Shown here: in pieces, positions 1-6,822 of the stretch
Layout of the letters: each line of letters opens with the position of its first letter
Numbering within the stretch: the first letter of the stretch is position 1
Assembly: GCF_004912275.1 (NCBI RefSeq)
Contig: NZ_STGY01000071.1
Span: forward strand, 1-64,000
Length of the DNA stretch: 64,000 bases
DNA from: Glycomyces buryatensis
Lineage (GTDB): Bacteria; Actinomycetota; Actinomycetes; Mycobacteriales; Micromonosporaceae
Direction of reading: 5' to 3'
Program-made: the position numbers and the translations under genes
The notes under the pieces: model-generated
What the model saw: the letters and a program-made list of their open reading frames with translations, nothing else
Database searches by the model: none
What the model was told of the DNA's origin: nothing

Positions 1-653
1 TCGTCGCCATCACGACGCTCGTACTGACGCGGTCCACGGTCGTCACGGTTGCCACCTTGGTAGCCGCCGTGGCCACCACGGTCATCGCGATTGCCGCCGC
101 GGTAACCACCCTGACCTCCTTGGTCGTCACGGTTCCCGCGATATCCACCACGGTCACCGCCCTGGCCGCCACGGTCATCGCGATTGCCACGGTAACCACC
201 ACGGTCGCCACCTTGACCGCCTCGGTCGTCACGGTTCCCACCGCGATACCCGCCCTGGCCACCTCGGTCGTCGTTAAAACGGCGGGGACGGTCGTCGCCA
301 TCGCGACGCGGCCGGTCGTCGCGGTTCCCACCCCGGTAACCGCCTTGACCGCCACGGTCATCGCGGTTCCCACCGCGGTATCCACCCTGGCCACCACGGT
401 CATCGCGGTTCCCGCGGTAACCACCACGGTCACCGCCCTGACCGCCACGGTCGTCACGGTTCTCAGTGCGGCGAGGACGATCGTCACGGCCGTAACCGCC
501 GCGCTCCGATCGACCACTCCGGTCGTCGTTCCGGCGTTCTCCGCCGCGACCGCCACTGCGATCCCGGTCAGAACCGCCTTCACGACGGCCGTAGCCGCCT
601 CGGTCGCCCCGTCGGTCATCATTGCCCTTGCGGGCACGGCCATCCTCAGCCAC
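1..653 (-). CDS. Arg/Gly-rich repeat protein, N-terminal part (runs off left edge); possible Rv1691-like TPR protein
   Basis: Only the first ~217 codons are in the window. The GTG at 653 is chosen because GGGGGAGG lies just upstream (about 658-666). What is visible is low-complexity and hydrophilic: after [20 protein letters not shown] it becomes runs of units such as [14 protein letters not shown] and [14 protein letters not shown], i.e. RGG/YRG-type disordered sequence with alternating Arg and Asp; no folded domain, signal peptide or membrane segment. The gene starts 49 bp after tyrS on the same strand and is probably co-transcribed. In mycobacteria tyrS is followed by a TPR protein (Rv1691), a HAD phosphatase and tlyA, so I infer that this is a disordered N-terminal extension of the TPR protein; the diagnostic part lies outside the window. 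RGG tracts are commonly RNA-binding, but nothing here proves that. Confidence 0.7.
   Translation of the reverse strand, partial: MAEDGRARKGNDDRRGDRGGYGRREGGSDRDRSGGRGGERRNDDRSGRSERGGYGRDDRPRRTENRDDRGGQGGDRGGYRGNRDDRGGQGGYRGGNRDDRGGQGGYRGGNRDDRPRRDGDDRPRRFNDDRGGQGGYRGGNRDDRGGQGGDRGGYRGNRDDRGGQGGDRGGYRGNRDDQGGQGGYRGGNRDDRGGHGGYQGGNRDDRGPRQYERRDGD
40..470 (-). repeat. Coding minisatellite: degenerate ~30-45 bp repeats encoding RGG-type units
   Basis: On the + strand the words 'ccaccacggtcatcgcg', 'gtaaccaccacggtc' and 'ccctgaccgccacggtc' recur many times between about 40 and 470. The repeats stay in frame in the minus-strand gene and encode [14 protein letters not shown]-like units. Unit length varies, as expected from slippage or unequal recombination within a coding repeat. 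Confidence 0.75.
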
Positions 654-702
654 GTCGTCCTCCCCCTTTAGTCACCGCGACAAAACCAATCAAGTGTATG
701 CC

Positions 703-1959
703 TCAGGCGATGACCTCGGCTCCGGCGACGGTCTTCTTTCCGCGCCGGATCACTGCGTACCGACCGTAAAGCAGGTCAGAAGGGTCGATAACGGCGCTCG
801 GGTCAGTGACGCGCACGTTATTGAGGTACGCGCCCCCCTCCTTGGCCGCCCGACGGGCCTCGCCCAGGCTGGACACCACGCCTGCCTCCTTCATCACCTC
901 GGCGATGGTGACGCCGGGCTTGTGGACCTCGGCCAGGCCGGCCTCGACCAGCGCCGCGCGCAGCGTCGCCTCGGGCAGCTCGGCCAATTCGCCGCGCCCG
1001 AACAGCGCCTGCGAGGCGGCGATGACATGAGCGGTCTCGTCCGCGCCGTGCAGCAGCGTCGTCAGCTCCTCCGCCAGCGCGCGCTGCGCCAGTCGGGCGG
1101 CGGGCTTCTCGGCGGTGGCCCGCTCAAGCTCCTCGATCTCCTCGTGGGACTTGAACGAGAAGTACTTGAGGTAGCGCACCACGTCGGCGTCGCCGGAGTT
1201 GAACCAGAACTGGTAGAAGGCGTACGGGCTGGTCAACTCGGGGTCGAGCCACACCGCGCCGCCCTCGGACTTTCCGAACTTGGTGCCGTCGGCCTTGGTC
1301 ACCAGCGGAGTCACGAAGGCGTGGACACCCTTGGCGGCGCGGCGGCGGATGAAGTCCACCCCGGCGATGATATTTCCCCACTGGTCGGAGCCGCCGAACT
1401 GGAGGGTGCAACCATGGCGACGATTGAGCTCGTAGAAGTCGTTGCCCTGGAGGAGCTGGTAGGAGAACTCCGTGAATGACAGGCCCGCTTCCAGGCGGTT
1501 CTTGACGATGTCCCGAGCCAACATCTTTGAGACCGGGAAGTGCTTACCGACATCGCGCAGGAACTCCACCACGCCCATCTCGCTGGTCCAGTCGAGGTTG
1601 TTGACCGGGATGGCGCCGTTCTCTCCGTCGTAGGTGACGAACGGCGCAAGCTGACTGCGGATCTTCTCGACCCAACCCGCGACGACCTCCGGCGGATTCA
1701 GCGTGCGCTCACCGGATTCACGTGGGTCGCCGATCTGGCCGGTCGCTCCGCCGACGAGCACGATCGGGCGCAGCCCCGCCTGCTGGAGGCGGCGGGCGGT
1801 GACCACTTGCATCAGGTTGCCGACATGCAGGCTCGCGGCCGTCGGATCGAAACCGATATAGAAGGTCACCTGCCCGGCGTCGATGTGCTCGCGCAGCGCT
1901 TCAGGGTCGGTCGAGTCCTGGAGCAGGCCGCGCCAGGTGAGGTCGTCGAGAATATGCAC
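703..1959 (-). CDS. tyrS: Tyrosyl-tRNA synthetase
   Basis: Cytoplasmic class I aminoacyl-tRNA synthetase that charges tRNA-Tyr with tyrosine using ATP. The 418-residue length is normal for the bacterial TyrS. Visible: Rossmann catalytic domain with the HIGH-type motif HVGN at residues 45-48 (after YIGFDPTAASL), the tyrosine-site stretch QLLQGNDFYEL near 169-179, the GGSDQWGNI segment near 189-197, the KMSKS-type loop KFGKS at 227-231, and a C-terminal S4-like RNA-binding region (about 350-418, EARRAAKEGGAYLNN). The start is GTG at 1959 (MHILDDLTW); CACAAT lies 6 nt upstream, so translation may be leaderless. It follows the RNase gene by 34 bp and precedes the RGG-repeat gene by 49 bp on the same strand. 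Confidence 0.97.
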   Translation of the reverse strand: MHILDDLTWRGLLQDSTDPEALREHIDAGQVTFYIGFDPTAASLHVGNLMQVVTARRLQQAGLRPIVLVGGATGQIGDPRESGERTLNPPEVVAGWVEKIRSQLAPFVTYDGENGAIPVNNLDWTSEMGVVEFLRDVGKHFPVSKMLARDIVKNRLEAGLSFTEFSYQLLQGNDFYELNRRHGCTLQFGGSDQWGNIIAGVDFIRRRAAKGVHAFVTPLVTKADGTKFGKSEGGAVWLDPELTSPYAFYQFWFNSGDADVVRYLKYFSFKSHEEIEELERATAEKPAARLAQRALAEELTTLLHGADETAHVIAASQALFGRGELAELPEATLRAALVEAGLAEVHKPGVTIAEVMKEAGVVSSLGEARRAAKEGGAYLNNVRVTDPSAVIDPSDLLYGRYAVIRRGKKTVAGAEVIA

Positions 1960-1993
1960 GATCCCATTGTGCCTTAAGCGGCAAAATCAATTT

Positions 1994-3859
1994 CTAGCTC
2001 ATCTCGAGGCCCTCGGCCGGGGCGGTGGCCTCCCCCAGCTGCAGCGCGACCTCGATGTGGACGCGCAGAGCAAGGGCCGCTTCGGTCTTGGAGGCCTGCT
2101 TGGTGGGGCCGGTTCCATCGGCGACGACCTCGTCGCCGCTCTCGGCGAGAATTCCGAGGGCGTGGCAGGTGAACACCCGTTCGTGTGACGGCCCCTCGGA
2201 CTCGAAGGTCCATTTGAGGCCCTTGACGGCGCCCCGCGCCGCGTAGATCTGCACGGCCTCGACCGGGTTGACCTCGGGATCGACCAGCGGGCTCTTGCGC
2301 ACCTCGGGCGACCGGTGGGAGACCTCGACGTCGCGGGAGAGGTCCGGCAGGTGGGCCAGGTGGGAGACGAGCGCCAGCGCGGCCTGGTTGCGGGCGTCCT
2401 TCTTGCTGCGTTGCAGCCGCTTCGCCGAGCGCAGGCGCTGGCCTTCATAGCGGATTTCGACGGTGGCGCCGAAGACCGGTTCGGCGTAGTCCGGTTCCGA
2501 TTCGACGTCCCACACGACGTCGACATCGACGGTGACGGGTCCGGCGAGCCGGTCCTGGAGGTAGGTGTTGAGCAGCGAGTGGGCCAGTTGCGGTTCGGCC
2601 GCGAGGTGGCGGTTGAGGCGGCGGCGGAGGTCGTCGAAGGCCGGTTCGATGCCGTAGAAGTAGACGGAGGCGAACTCGCGCAGTTGCAGGACCTCGGTGT
2701 CGAGGCGGCGTTCGATCTCGGCGATGAGGCCGCCGGGGATCTCGCCGCGTTCGATGGCGAATTGGACGACGCGCGCGAAGTCGCGGTCGTTCAGCGGCGA
2801 GAAGTCGTTCGCTTCGAGGCGCTGCACGGTTGCCTCTTCGGCCTTGGCGCGGAAGTACTCGGACTTGGCCTGGCGTTCGGCGGTGATCTTCTCGTTGACG
2901 TCGTCGGCGATGGCGGTGAGTTCGTCGAGCGGGTACGGGCTGTCCTTGCCCATGGTGGCCGCCAGCAGGATCCGCTGCGTGATGAGGTCGGGGTAGCGGC
3001 GGATGGGGCTGGTGGCGTGGGTGTAGACGGGCAGTTGGAGGCCGTGGTGGCCGTGGACGGTGGGCCCGTAGGTGGCGGGGCGGGCGACCATCTTGACGCG
3101 GCCGCGCAGCATCTCGAAGGCGGCGCTATCGCCCGAGGCGGCGACGTCGTCGAGTTCTTGGCGCAGTTCGGCGGGGTCGCCGGCGACGGCGGCCATGCGG
3201 TGGTTGCGGAACAGTATCGGCAGGTCGCGGCCGACCGCCCAGGAGGCGATCTGGGAGTTCGCCGCGATCATGAACTCCTGCACGATGATGTAGCCGGAGT
3301 TGCGCTCGGCCGTGGCGAGGCGGACGAGCTGGCCCTCCTCGTTGGTGGCGAAGCCCGAGAGCAGGTCGTAGAACGCGAGCGCTCCGGTGGCGCGACGCGC
3401 GGCGAGCATGGTCTGGGCGAAACGCAGGCCGAGTGCGAGGGTGTCGTGGAGTTCGTGAGCGGGGTCGGCGGCCCCGGTGGCGGCCTGGCCGTGGCTCATG
3501 ACCCAGGACTTGGTGAGGCGTCCGTGCCCGAGTTCGGTCTCCAGGACCTGCCCGCCGGCGTCGAGCGCGAGGTGGACGACGAAGGTGTCGTTATCGCGGT
3601 CGGGGTCGAGCGAGGCGGCCTCGACGATCGGCTTGGGCAGCATGTGCTTGGTGTGGTCGGTGCGGTACTGGGTGTGGATGCGCTCTGCGGCTTCGCGGTC
3701 GGCGCGGCCGCCGTTCTGGACGTGGTCGGCGACGCGGGCGATGTGGACCCAGACGTCGTAGCCGTCGCCGCGCGATTCGATCCAGATGGCATCGTCGCGG
3801 TCCACGGTGGTGTCGGCATCGATCATGATGCCCGTCTCGGCTGGGTTGTAGTCCGCCAA
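1994..3859 (-). CDS. RNase II-family (RNB) exoribonuclease with two C-terminal dsRBD-like domains
   Basis: Predicted 3'-5' exoribonuclease, 621 aa. The TTG at 3859 is preferred over upstream starts because GAAGGAG lies 6 nt before it. The RNB catalytic signature begins almost at the N-terminus: IDADTTVDRDDA at residues 13-24, with Asp14, Asp20, Asp22 and Asp23 matching the metal-binding aspartates of RNase II; YTHATSPIRRYPDL follows in the usual place. The N-terminal cold-shock domains and C-terminal S1 domain of RNase II/R are absent. Instead residues ~442-505 (ending QRSKKDARNQAALAL) and ~531-608 resemble double-stranded-RNA-binding domains; the second has all hallmarks, NPVEAVQIYA helix, GPSHERVF loop, and a TKQASKTEAALAL helix. 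It sits just upstream of tyrS. RNase activity is well supported; dsRNA or structured-RNA targeting is inference. Confidence 0.9.
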   Translation of the reverse strand: MADYNPAETGIMIDADTTVDRDDAIWIESRGDGYDVWVHIARVADHVQNGGRADREAAERIHTQYRTDHTKHMLPKPIVEAASLDPDRDNDTFVVHLALDAGGQVLETELGHGRLTKSWVMSHGQAATGAADPAHELHDTLALGLRFAQTMLAARRATGALAFYDLLSGFATNEEGQLVRLATAERNSGYIIVQEFMIAANSQIASWAVGRDLPILFRNHRMAAVAGDPAELRQELDDVAASGDSAAFEMLRGRVKMVARPATYGPTVHGHHGLQLPVYTHATSPIRRYPDLITQRILLAATMGKDSPYPLDELTAIADDVNEKITAERQAKSEYFRAKAEEATVQRLEANDFSPLNDRDFARVVQFAIERGEIPGGLIAEIERRLDTEVLQLREFASVYFYGIEPAFDDLRRRLNRHLAAEPQLAHSLLNTYLQDRLAGPVTVDVDVVWDVESEPDYAEPVFGATVEIRYEGQRLRSAKRLQRSKKDARNQAALALVSHLAHLPDLSRDVEVSHRSPEVRKSPLVDPEVNPVEAVQIYAARGAVKGLKWTFESEGPSHERVFTCHALGILAESGDEVVADGTGPTKQASKTEAALALRVHIEVALQLGEATAPAEGLEMS

Positions 3860-3973
3860 CTGCGCTCCTTCGGTGCTTCGCGGCCATCCTAGCCGTCCTC
3901 GCACCGCCAGTACACGTCCGTTACACGCACGTGGACGGGAACGACGCGCCGTTCCCATCCACAAGTACGGTGG

Positions 3974-4693
3974 TCAGGGACGCAGGTCCCAGGTTTCGAG
4001 CCTGCCGCACATGCCCCACTTCCGCGCCGGGGCGCCGCCGCCGCCGACGTGGGAGTCGCACAGGTGGGCGCCGTCGGCCGCGGCGAGCGCGGTGAGGTGC
4101 TCGCCGGTGGTATCGGACTGGGCCTTGGGCCCGGCCTCCCAGATCTTGCGCCAGTCGCCGGCGCGGCCCGAGACGAGGTTCGCGGCGCGGTCCCAAAACG
4201 GCCGCATGGCTTCCGCGCCCTCGGTCTCGACGCGGGCCCGCAGCGCGAGGTAGCCCTCGACGGCGAGATCGCGTCTGGTCCGGGCGGCCGCGCCGCGATC
4301 GGTGTCGCTCAGGTCGGGCGCCGCTGGCGCGGTGGCGGCAGCCGCGTAGGCGGCGGCGTCGGCCATGACCTCCTCGGGAAAGGTGAAGACGGCGTCCCCG
4401 GCCTCGGGGATGCCGGCGTTCTGCATGACGACGGTGACCTGGAGGTCTCCCGAGCCGTTGATGAGCCGGTGGACCGTCCCGGGCGTGAACCACAGGACGG
4501 TGCCATGGCTCAGCTCGTGCCGCTGGTAGCCGTCGCCCGAGAGGGTCTCGACCGCGCCGGTGCCGTGCGTGACCACGTAACCCTCGGTGGAGGCGGTGTG
4601 CAGGTGCGGAGAGCCGCCGGCCTGGCCGTCGAGCGTGGGCCAGTCGTAGACCGTGACGAGTGAGACGGCGGTGCCGCCGGGGAATCCGCTCAT
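3974..4693 (-). CDS. Cupin-domain protein of sugar locus A
   Basis: 239 aa. The ATG at 4693 overlaps the stop of the upstream DUF6807 gene (ATGA, 4690-4693), so the two are translationally coupled; longer in-frame extensions upstream are rejected for this reason. Residues 20-80 form a cupin barrel with a plausible metal site: His30, His32 and Glu37 in SPHLHTASTEG, and His75 in WFTPGTVHRLING. The C-terminal ~120 residues (helical, ending GMCGRLETWDLRP) are not recognised. Cupins of this kind bind sugars or act as isomerases or epimerases; as the last gene of the GH3/oxidoreductase operon it probably acts on a sugar intermediate. Cytoplasmic, no signal peptide. The specific reaction cannot be read from the sequence. 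Confidence 0.75.
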   Translation of the reverse strand: MSGFPGGTAVSLVTVYDWPTLDGQAGGSPHLHTASTEGYVVTHGTGAVETLSGDGYQRHELSHGTVLWFTPGTVHRLINGSGDLQVTVVMQNAGIPEAGDAVFTFPEEVMADAAAYAAAATAPAAPDLSDTDRGAAARTRRDLAVEGYLALRARVETEGAEAMRPFWDRAANLVSGRAGDWRKIWEAGPKAQSDTTGEHLTALAAADGAHLCDSHVGGGGAPARKWGMCGRLETWDLRP

Positions 4694-5610
4694 GCCCGCC
4701 CCAGCTTCCCGAGTTCGGCGGCCGCGGCGGCGGCCGCCTTGCCGGCGCCCTCGATCCCGGTGTCGCCGTTGCAGACCGCGACGGCGTGACGCAGCGTCAC
4801 GGTCTGGCCGGGCTGCATCGGCAGTTCGGTGTCGAAGAACGGGGCGGGGCAGACCGCGGCGAACGGGGTCGTTCGGACGAACCACTTGACCGGCGCGCCG
4901 GGGTTCTCCGGGTGGTCGGTGAAGACCAGGGTGGAGACCGCATCATTCGAGTCGTGCTTGCCGCGGAAGGCCATCCAGTCGCCGCGCACGCCCATGAGCT
5001 CGTCGCCGCCCTCGCCGTCGGCGGTGTAGACCCGCCCCTCGGTGAAGGAGCGGGGGCCGCGCCAGAAGAAGCCGCCGTAGCCGGCGTTCTCGCGGCCCTC
5101 GGTGGTGGGGCTGCCCATGACGACGACCTCGTCGGTGTCATTGGTGAACGAGGTCGAGAACGACAGCGACCACGAGTCGTCGTCCAGGACGGTGACGGCG
5201 AAGGCGCGCTTCTCGGTGAAGAAGTGGCGCTTGTCCTCGGTGACCCACTCGAGGTCCTCGGCGACGCGGACGCCCTGCGCGTCGGCGCTGAGCTCGGTGA
5301 AGGCGCGGTGCTCCATCGAGCCGTCGTTCTTCTCGTCCACGTAGCCCTGGTCGCGCCGGAAGGTGCGCCCGCCCCAGAAGTTCTCGGGGCCGCAGTTGGG
5401 CAGCGACAGCGCAATGCCCTTGTGCCACACGTGGTCGTGCGGGCGATAGAGGCTCACCTGGTGACCGGCGAGGTCGCGCAGGGGCTCGAAATAGGGGCGC
5501 GGGGACTCGAACTGGTCGTTGTCGGGCCGGTAGACGTAGCGGAGCAGCTCGTTGTCGCCCTTGGTAATCGAGAGCGAGCGCTCGTCGGTGTCAGTGAGTT
5601 GCAGCGTCAT
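4690..5610 (-). CDS. DUF6807 / PmoA-family protein
   Basis: 306 aa, no signal peptide. The sequence matches the family annotated 'PmoA family' or DUF6807: N-terminal YVYRPDNDQFESPRPYFEPLRD, then HDHVWHKGIAL (residues ~58-68), NFWGGRTF, GSMEHR and late WFVRTTPFAAVCPAPFFD. The name PmoA is historical; these are not methane monooxygenases but beta-rich proteins found next to glycosidases and Gfo/Idh/MocA oxidoreductases. The conserved His-rich stretch HDHVWHKG suggests a metal or sugar site, but no reaction is established that I can cite. It lies 51 bp after the oxidoreductase gene and overlaps the cupin gene by 4 bp, so all belong to one operon. The start ATG at 5610 gives MTLQLTDTDERS. Confidence 0.8.
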   Translation of the reverse strand: MTLQLTDTDERSLSITKGDNELLRYVYRPDNDQFESPRPYFEPLRDLAGHQVSLYRPHDHVWHKGIALSLPNCGPENFWGGRTFRRDQGYVDEKNDGSMEHRAFTELSADAQGVRVAEDLEWVTEDKRHFFTEKRAFAVTVLDDDSWSLSFSTSFTNDTDEVVVMGSPTTEGRENAGYGGFFWRGPRSFTEGRVYTADGEGGDELMGVRGDWMAFRGKHDSNDAVSTLVFTDHPENPGAPVKWFVRTTPFAAVCPAPFFDTELPMQPGQTVTLRHAVAVCNGDTGIEGAGKAAAAAAAELGKLGRA

Positions 5611-5661
5611 CGGTGTTCACTCCGGTCGGCTAGGTTGCTGTGCTGTCGGCTTGCGGGGTCG

Positions 5662-6759
5662 TCACTTGCGGTCGGGCCAGGGGGCGCCCGGTCCGTCCAT
5701 GCGCTGGTAGTACGTGGAGGTCGGGTCGATCTCGCCGGCCCGGACCGCCTTGCCCGAGAAGGCCGAGGCGTAGATCGCCGTGATCAGTTCGAGCGTGGAG
5801 CGGGCGTCGGAGACGGTGACCGGTGGGGCGGACTTGCCGTCGAGCGCGTCGGCGACGGCCGTGAACTGGGCGGCGTGGCCCGAGCCGATGTCGCGGGGCT
5901 CGCCGCCCCAGGCCTGCATGACCTCCTCGGTGGCGGCGGGGATCGGGGTGACCGACCAGTTGTCGTCGCCGTAGCCGTAGAGGTGCTCGAGTTCGACGGT
6001 GGCGGTGTCGAAGTCGAGGCGGATCTGCGAGGTCTCCCTGGGGCTCAGCAGCGAGTTGGTGATCGCGACGCTGGCGCCGTTGGCGAGGGTGACGATCGCA
6101 TGCGAGACGTCCTCGGTATTGGTGGCGCGGCGGTGGCGGTGCGCCGTGGCGACGACCTCCGACCAGGGGCCGACGATCGACAGCAGCGTGTCGATCTGGT
6201 GGATGCCGTGGCCCATCGTGGGGCCGCCGCCCTCGGATTCCCAGCGGCCGCGCCAGTCGACGGCGAAGTACTCCTCGGGCCGGAACCAGAGGGTGTCGCA
6301 CTTGGCGACGGCGAGGCAACCGAGGACCCCGGAGGCCAGCATGTTCCGCACCCGCTGGGCGGCGGATCCGAAGCGGTGCTGGGAGATCACGGCGAAATCG
6401 GCCTCGGATGCGGCGGCAGCGGCGGCGATCCGATCGAACTCGGCCAGACTCAGGGCCGGGGGCTTCTCACAGATGACGCCCACGCCGGCCTCCAGGCCGG
6501 CGATCGCGCCCTCGGCGTGCAACCCGGGCGGGGTGCACAGGTCGATCAGGTCGAGTTCCTCGGAGTCGAGGAGCTCTTTGAGCGAGGCATAGCCCTTCTC
6601 CACGCCGAAGCGTTCCTGGAAGGCCTCGAGTCGGGCGGTGTCGGGGTCGACGGCGGCGGTCATTTCGATGCGGCCGTCCAGATGGCTCCGCACGCTGTCG
6701 GCGTGGGCGCCTGCGATGCCGCCGGTGCCGACGATGGCGAGGCGGTAAGGGGAGGACAC
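5662..6759 (-). CDS. Gfo/Idh/MocA-family NAD(P)-dependent sugar oxidoreductase
   Basis: 365 aa cytoplasmic oxidoreductase. N-terminal Rossmann fold with the dinucleotide motif GTGGIAGAH at residues 11-19, followed by the family-typical EKPPAL (about 98-103), whose Lys is a conserved catalytic residue, and a C-terminal alpha/beta substrate domain containing GGGPTMGHGIHQIDTLL, where the His of the GxxxDxGxH-like motif is expected to act in catalysis. Members oxidise a hydroxyl of a sugar, inositol or glycoside. It stands between the GH3 gene (63 bp upstream) and the DUF6807 gene (51 bp downstream); a LacI-type palindrome lies in the upstream gap, so it may have its own regulated promoter. Substrate unknown; a glycoside or the sugar released by the GH3 enzyme is the natural guess. 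Confidence 0.92.
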   Translation of the reverse strand: MSSPYRLAIVGTGGIAGAHADSVRSHLDGRIEMTAAVDPDTARLEAFQERFGVEKGYASLKELLDSEELDLIDLCTPPGLHAEGAIAGLEAGVGVICEKPPALSLAEFDRIAAAAAASEADFAVISQHRFGSAAQRVRNMLASGVLGCLAVAKCDTLWFRPEEYFAVDWRGRWESEGGGPTMGHGIHQIDTLLSIVGPWSEVVATAHRHRRATNTEDVSHAIVTLANGASVAITNSLLSPRETSQIRLDFDTATVELEHLYGYGDDNWSVTPIPAATEEVMQAWGGEPRDIGSGHAAQFTAVADALDGKSAPPVTVSDARSTLELITAIYASAFSGKAVRAGEIDPTSTYYQRMDGPGAPWPDRK

Positions 6760-6792
6760 GATTGTCTCCTTGAAATTCGGTACTGCGAGAGA

Positions 6793-6806
6793 GGTAAGCG
6801 TTTTCT
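6793..6806. promoter_or_regulatory. LacI-type operator-like palindrome upstream of the oxidoreductase gene
   Basis: The stretch reads, on the minus strand, AGAAAACGCTTACC, close to the classic LacI/GalR half-site arrangement around a central CG (AAACGCTT). It lies in the 63 bp gap between the GH3 and Gfo/Idh genes, about 35 bp before the oxidoreductase start. The divergent LacI-family gene at 9419 is the obvious candidate regulator, although its binding is not shown. Confidence 0.4.
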
Positions 6807-6822
6807 TTGCGACGAGAGAATA

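Noticed and set aside
40-470. Possible CRISPR array
   Set aside because: Repeats are irregular in length, lack unique spacers and stay in frame inside a protein gene.
57-671. 204-codon + strand frame rich in Thr, Val and Ala
   Set aside because: Antisense of the RGG-repeat gene; the minus strand has GTG plus ribosome-binding site and proper disordered-protein composition.
2315-3892. 525-codon open frame on the + strand
   Set aside because: Antisense shadow of the RNase gene, with no recognisable domains.
3860-3964. Longer start of the RNase gene
   Set aside because: It adds 35 basic residues without a ribosome-binding site, while TTG at 3859 has GAAGGAG at the right distance.
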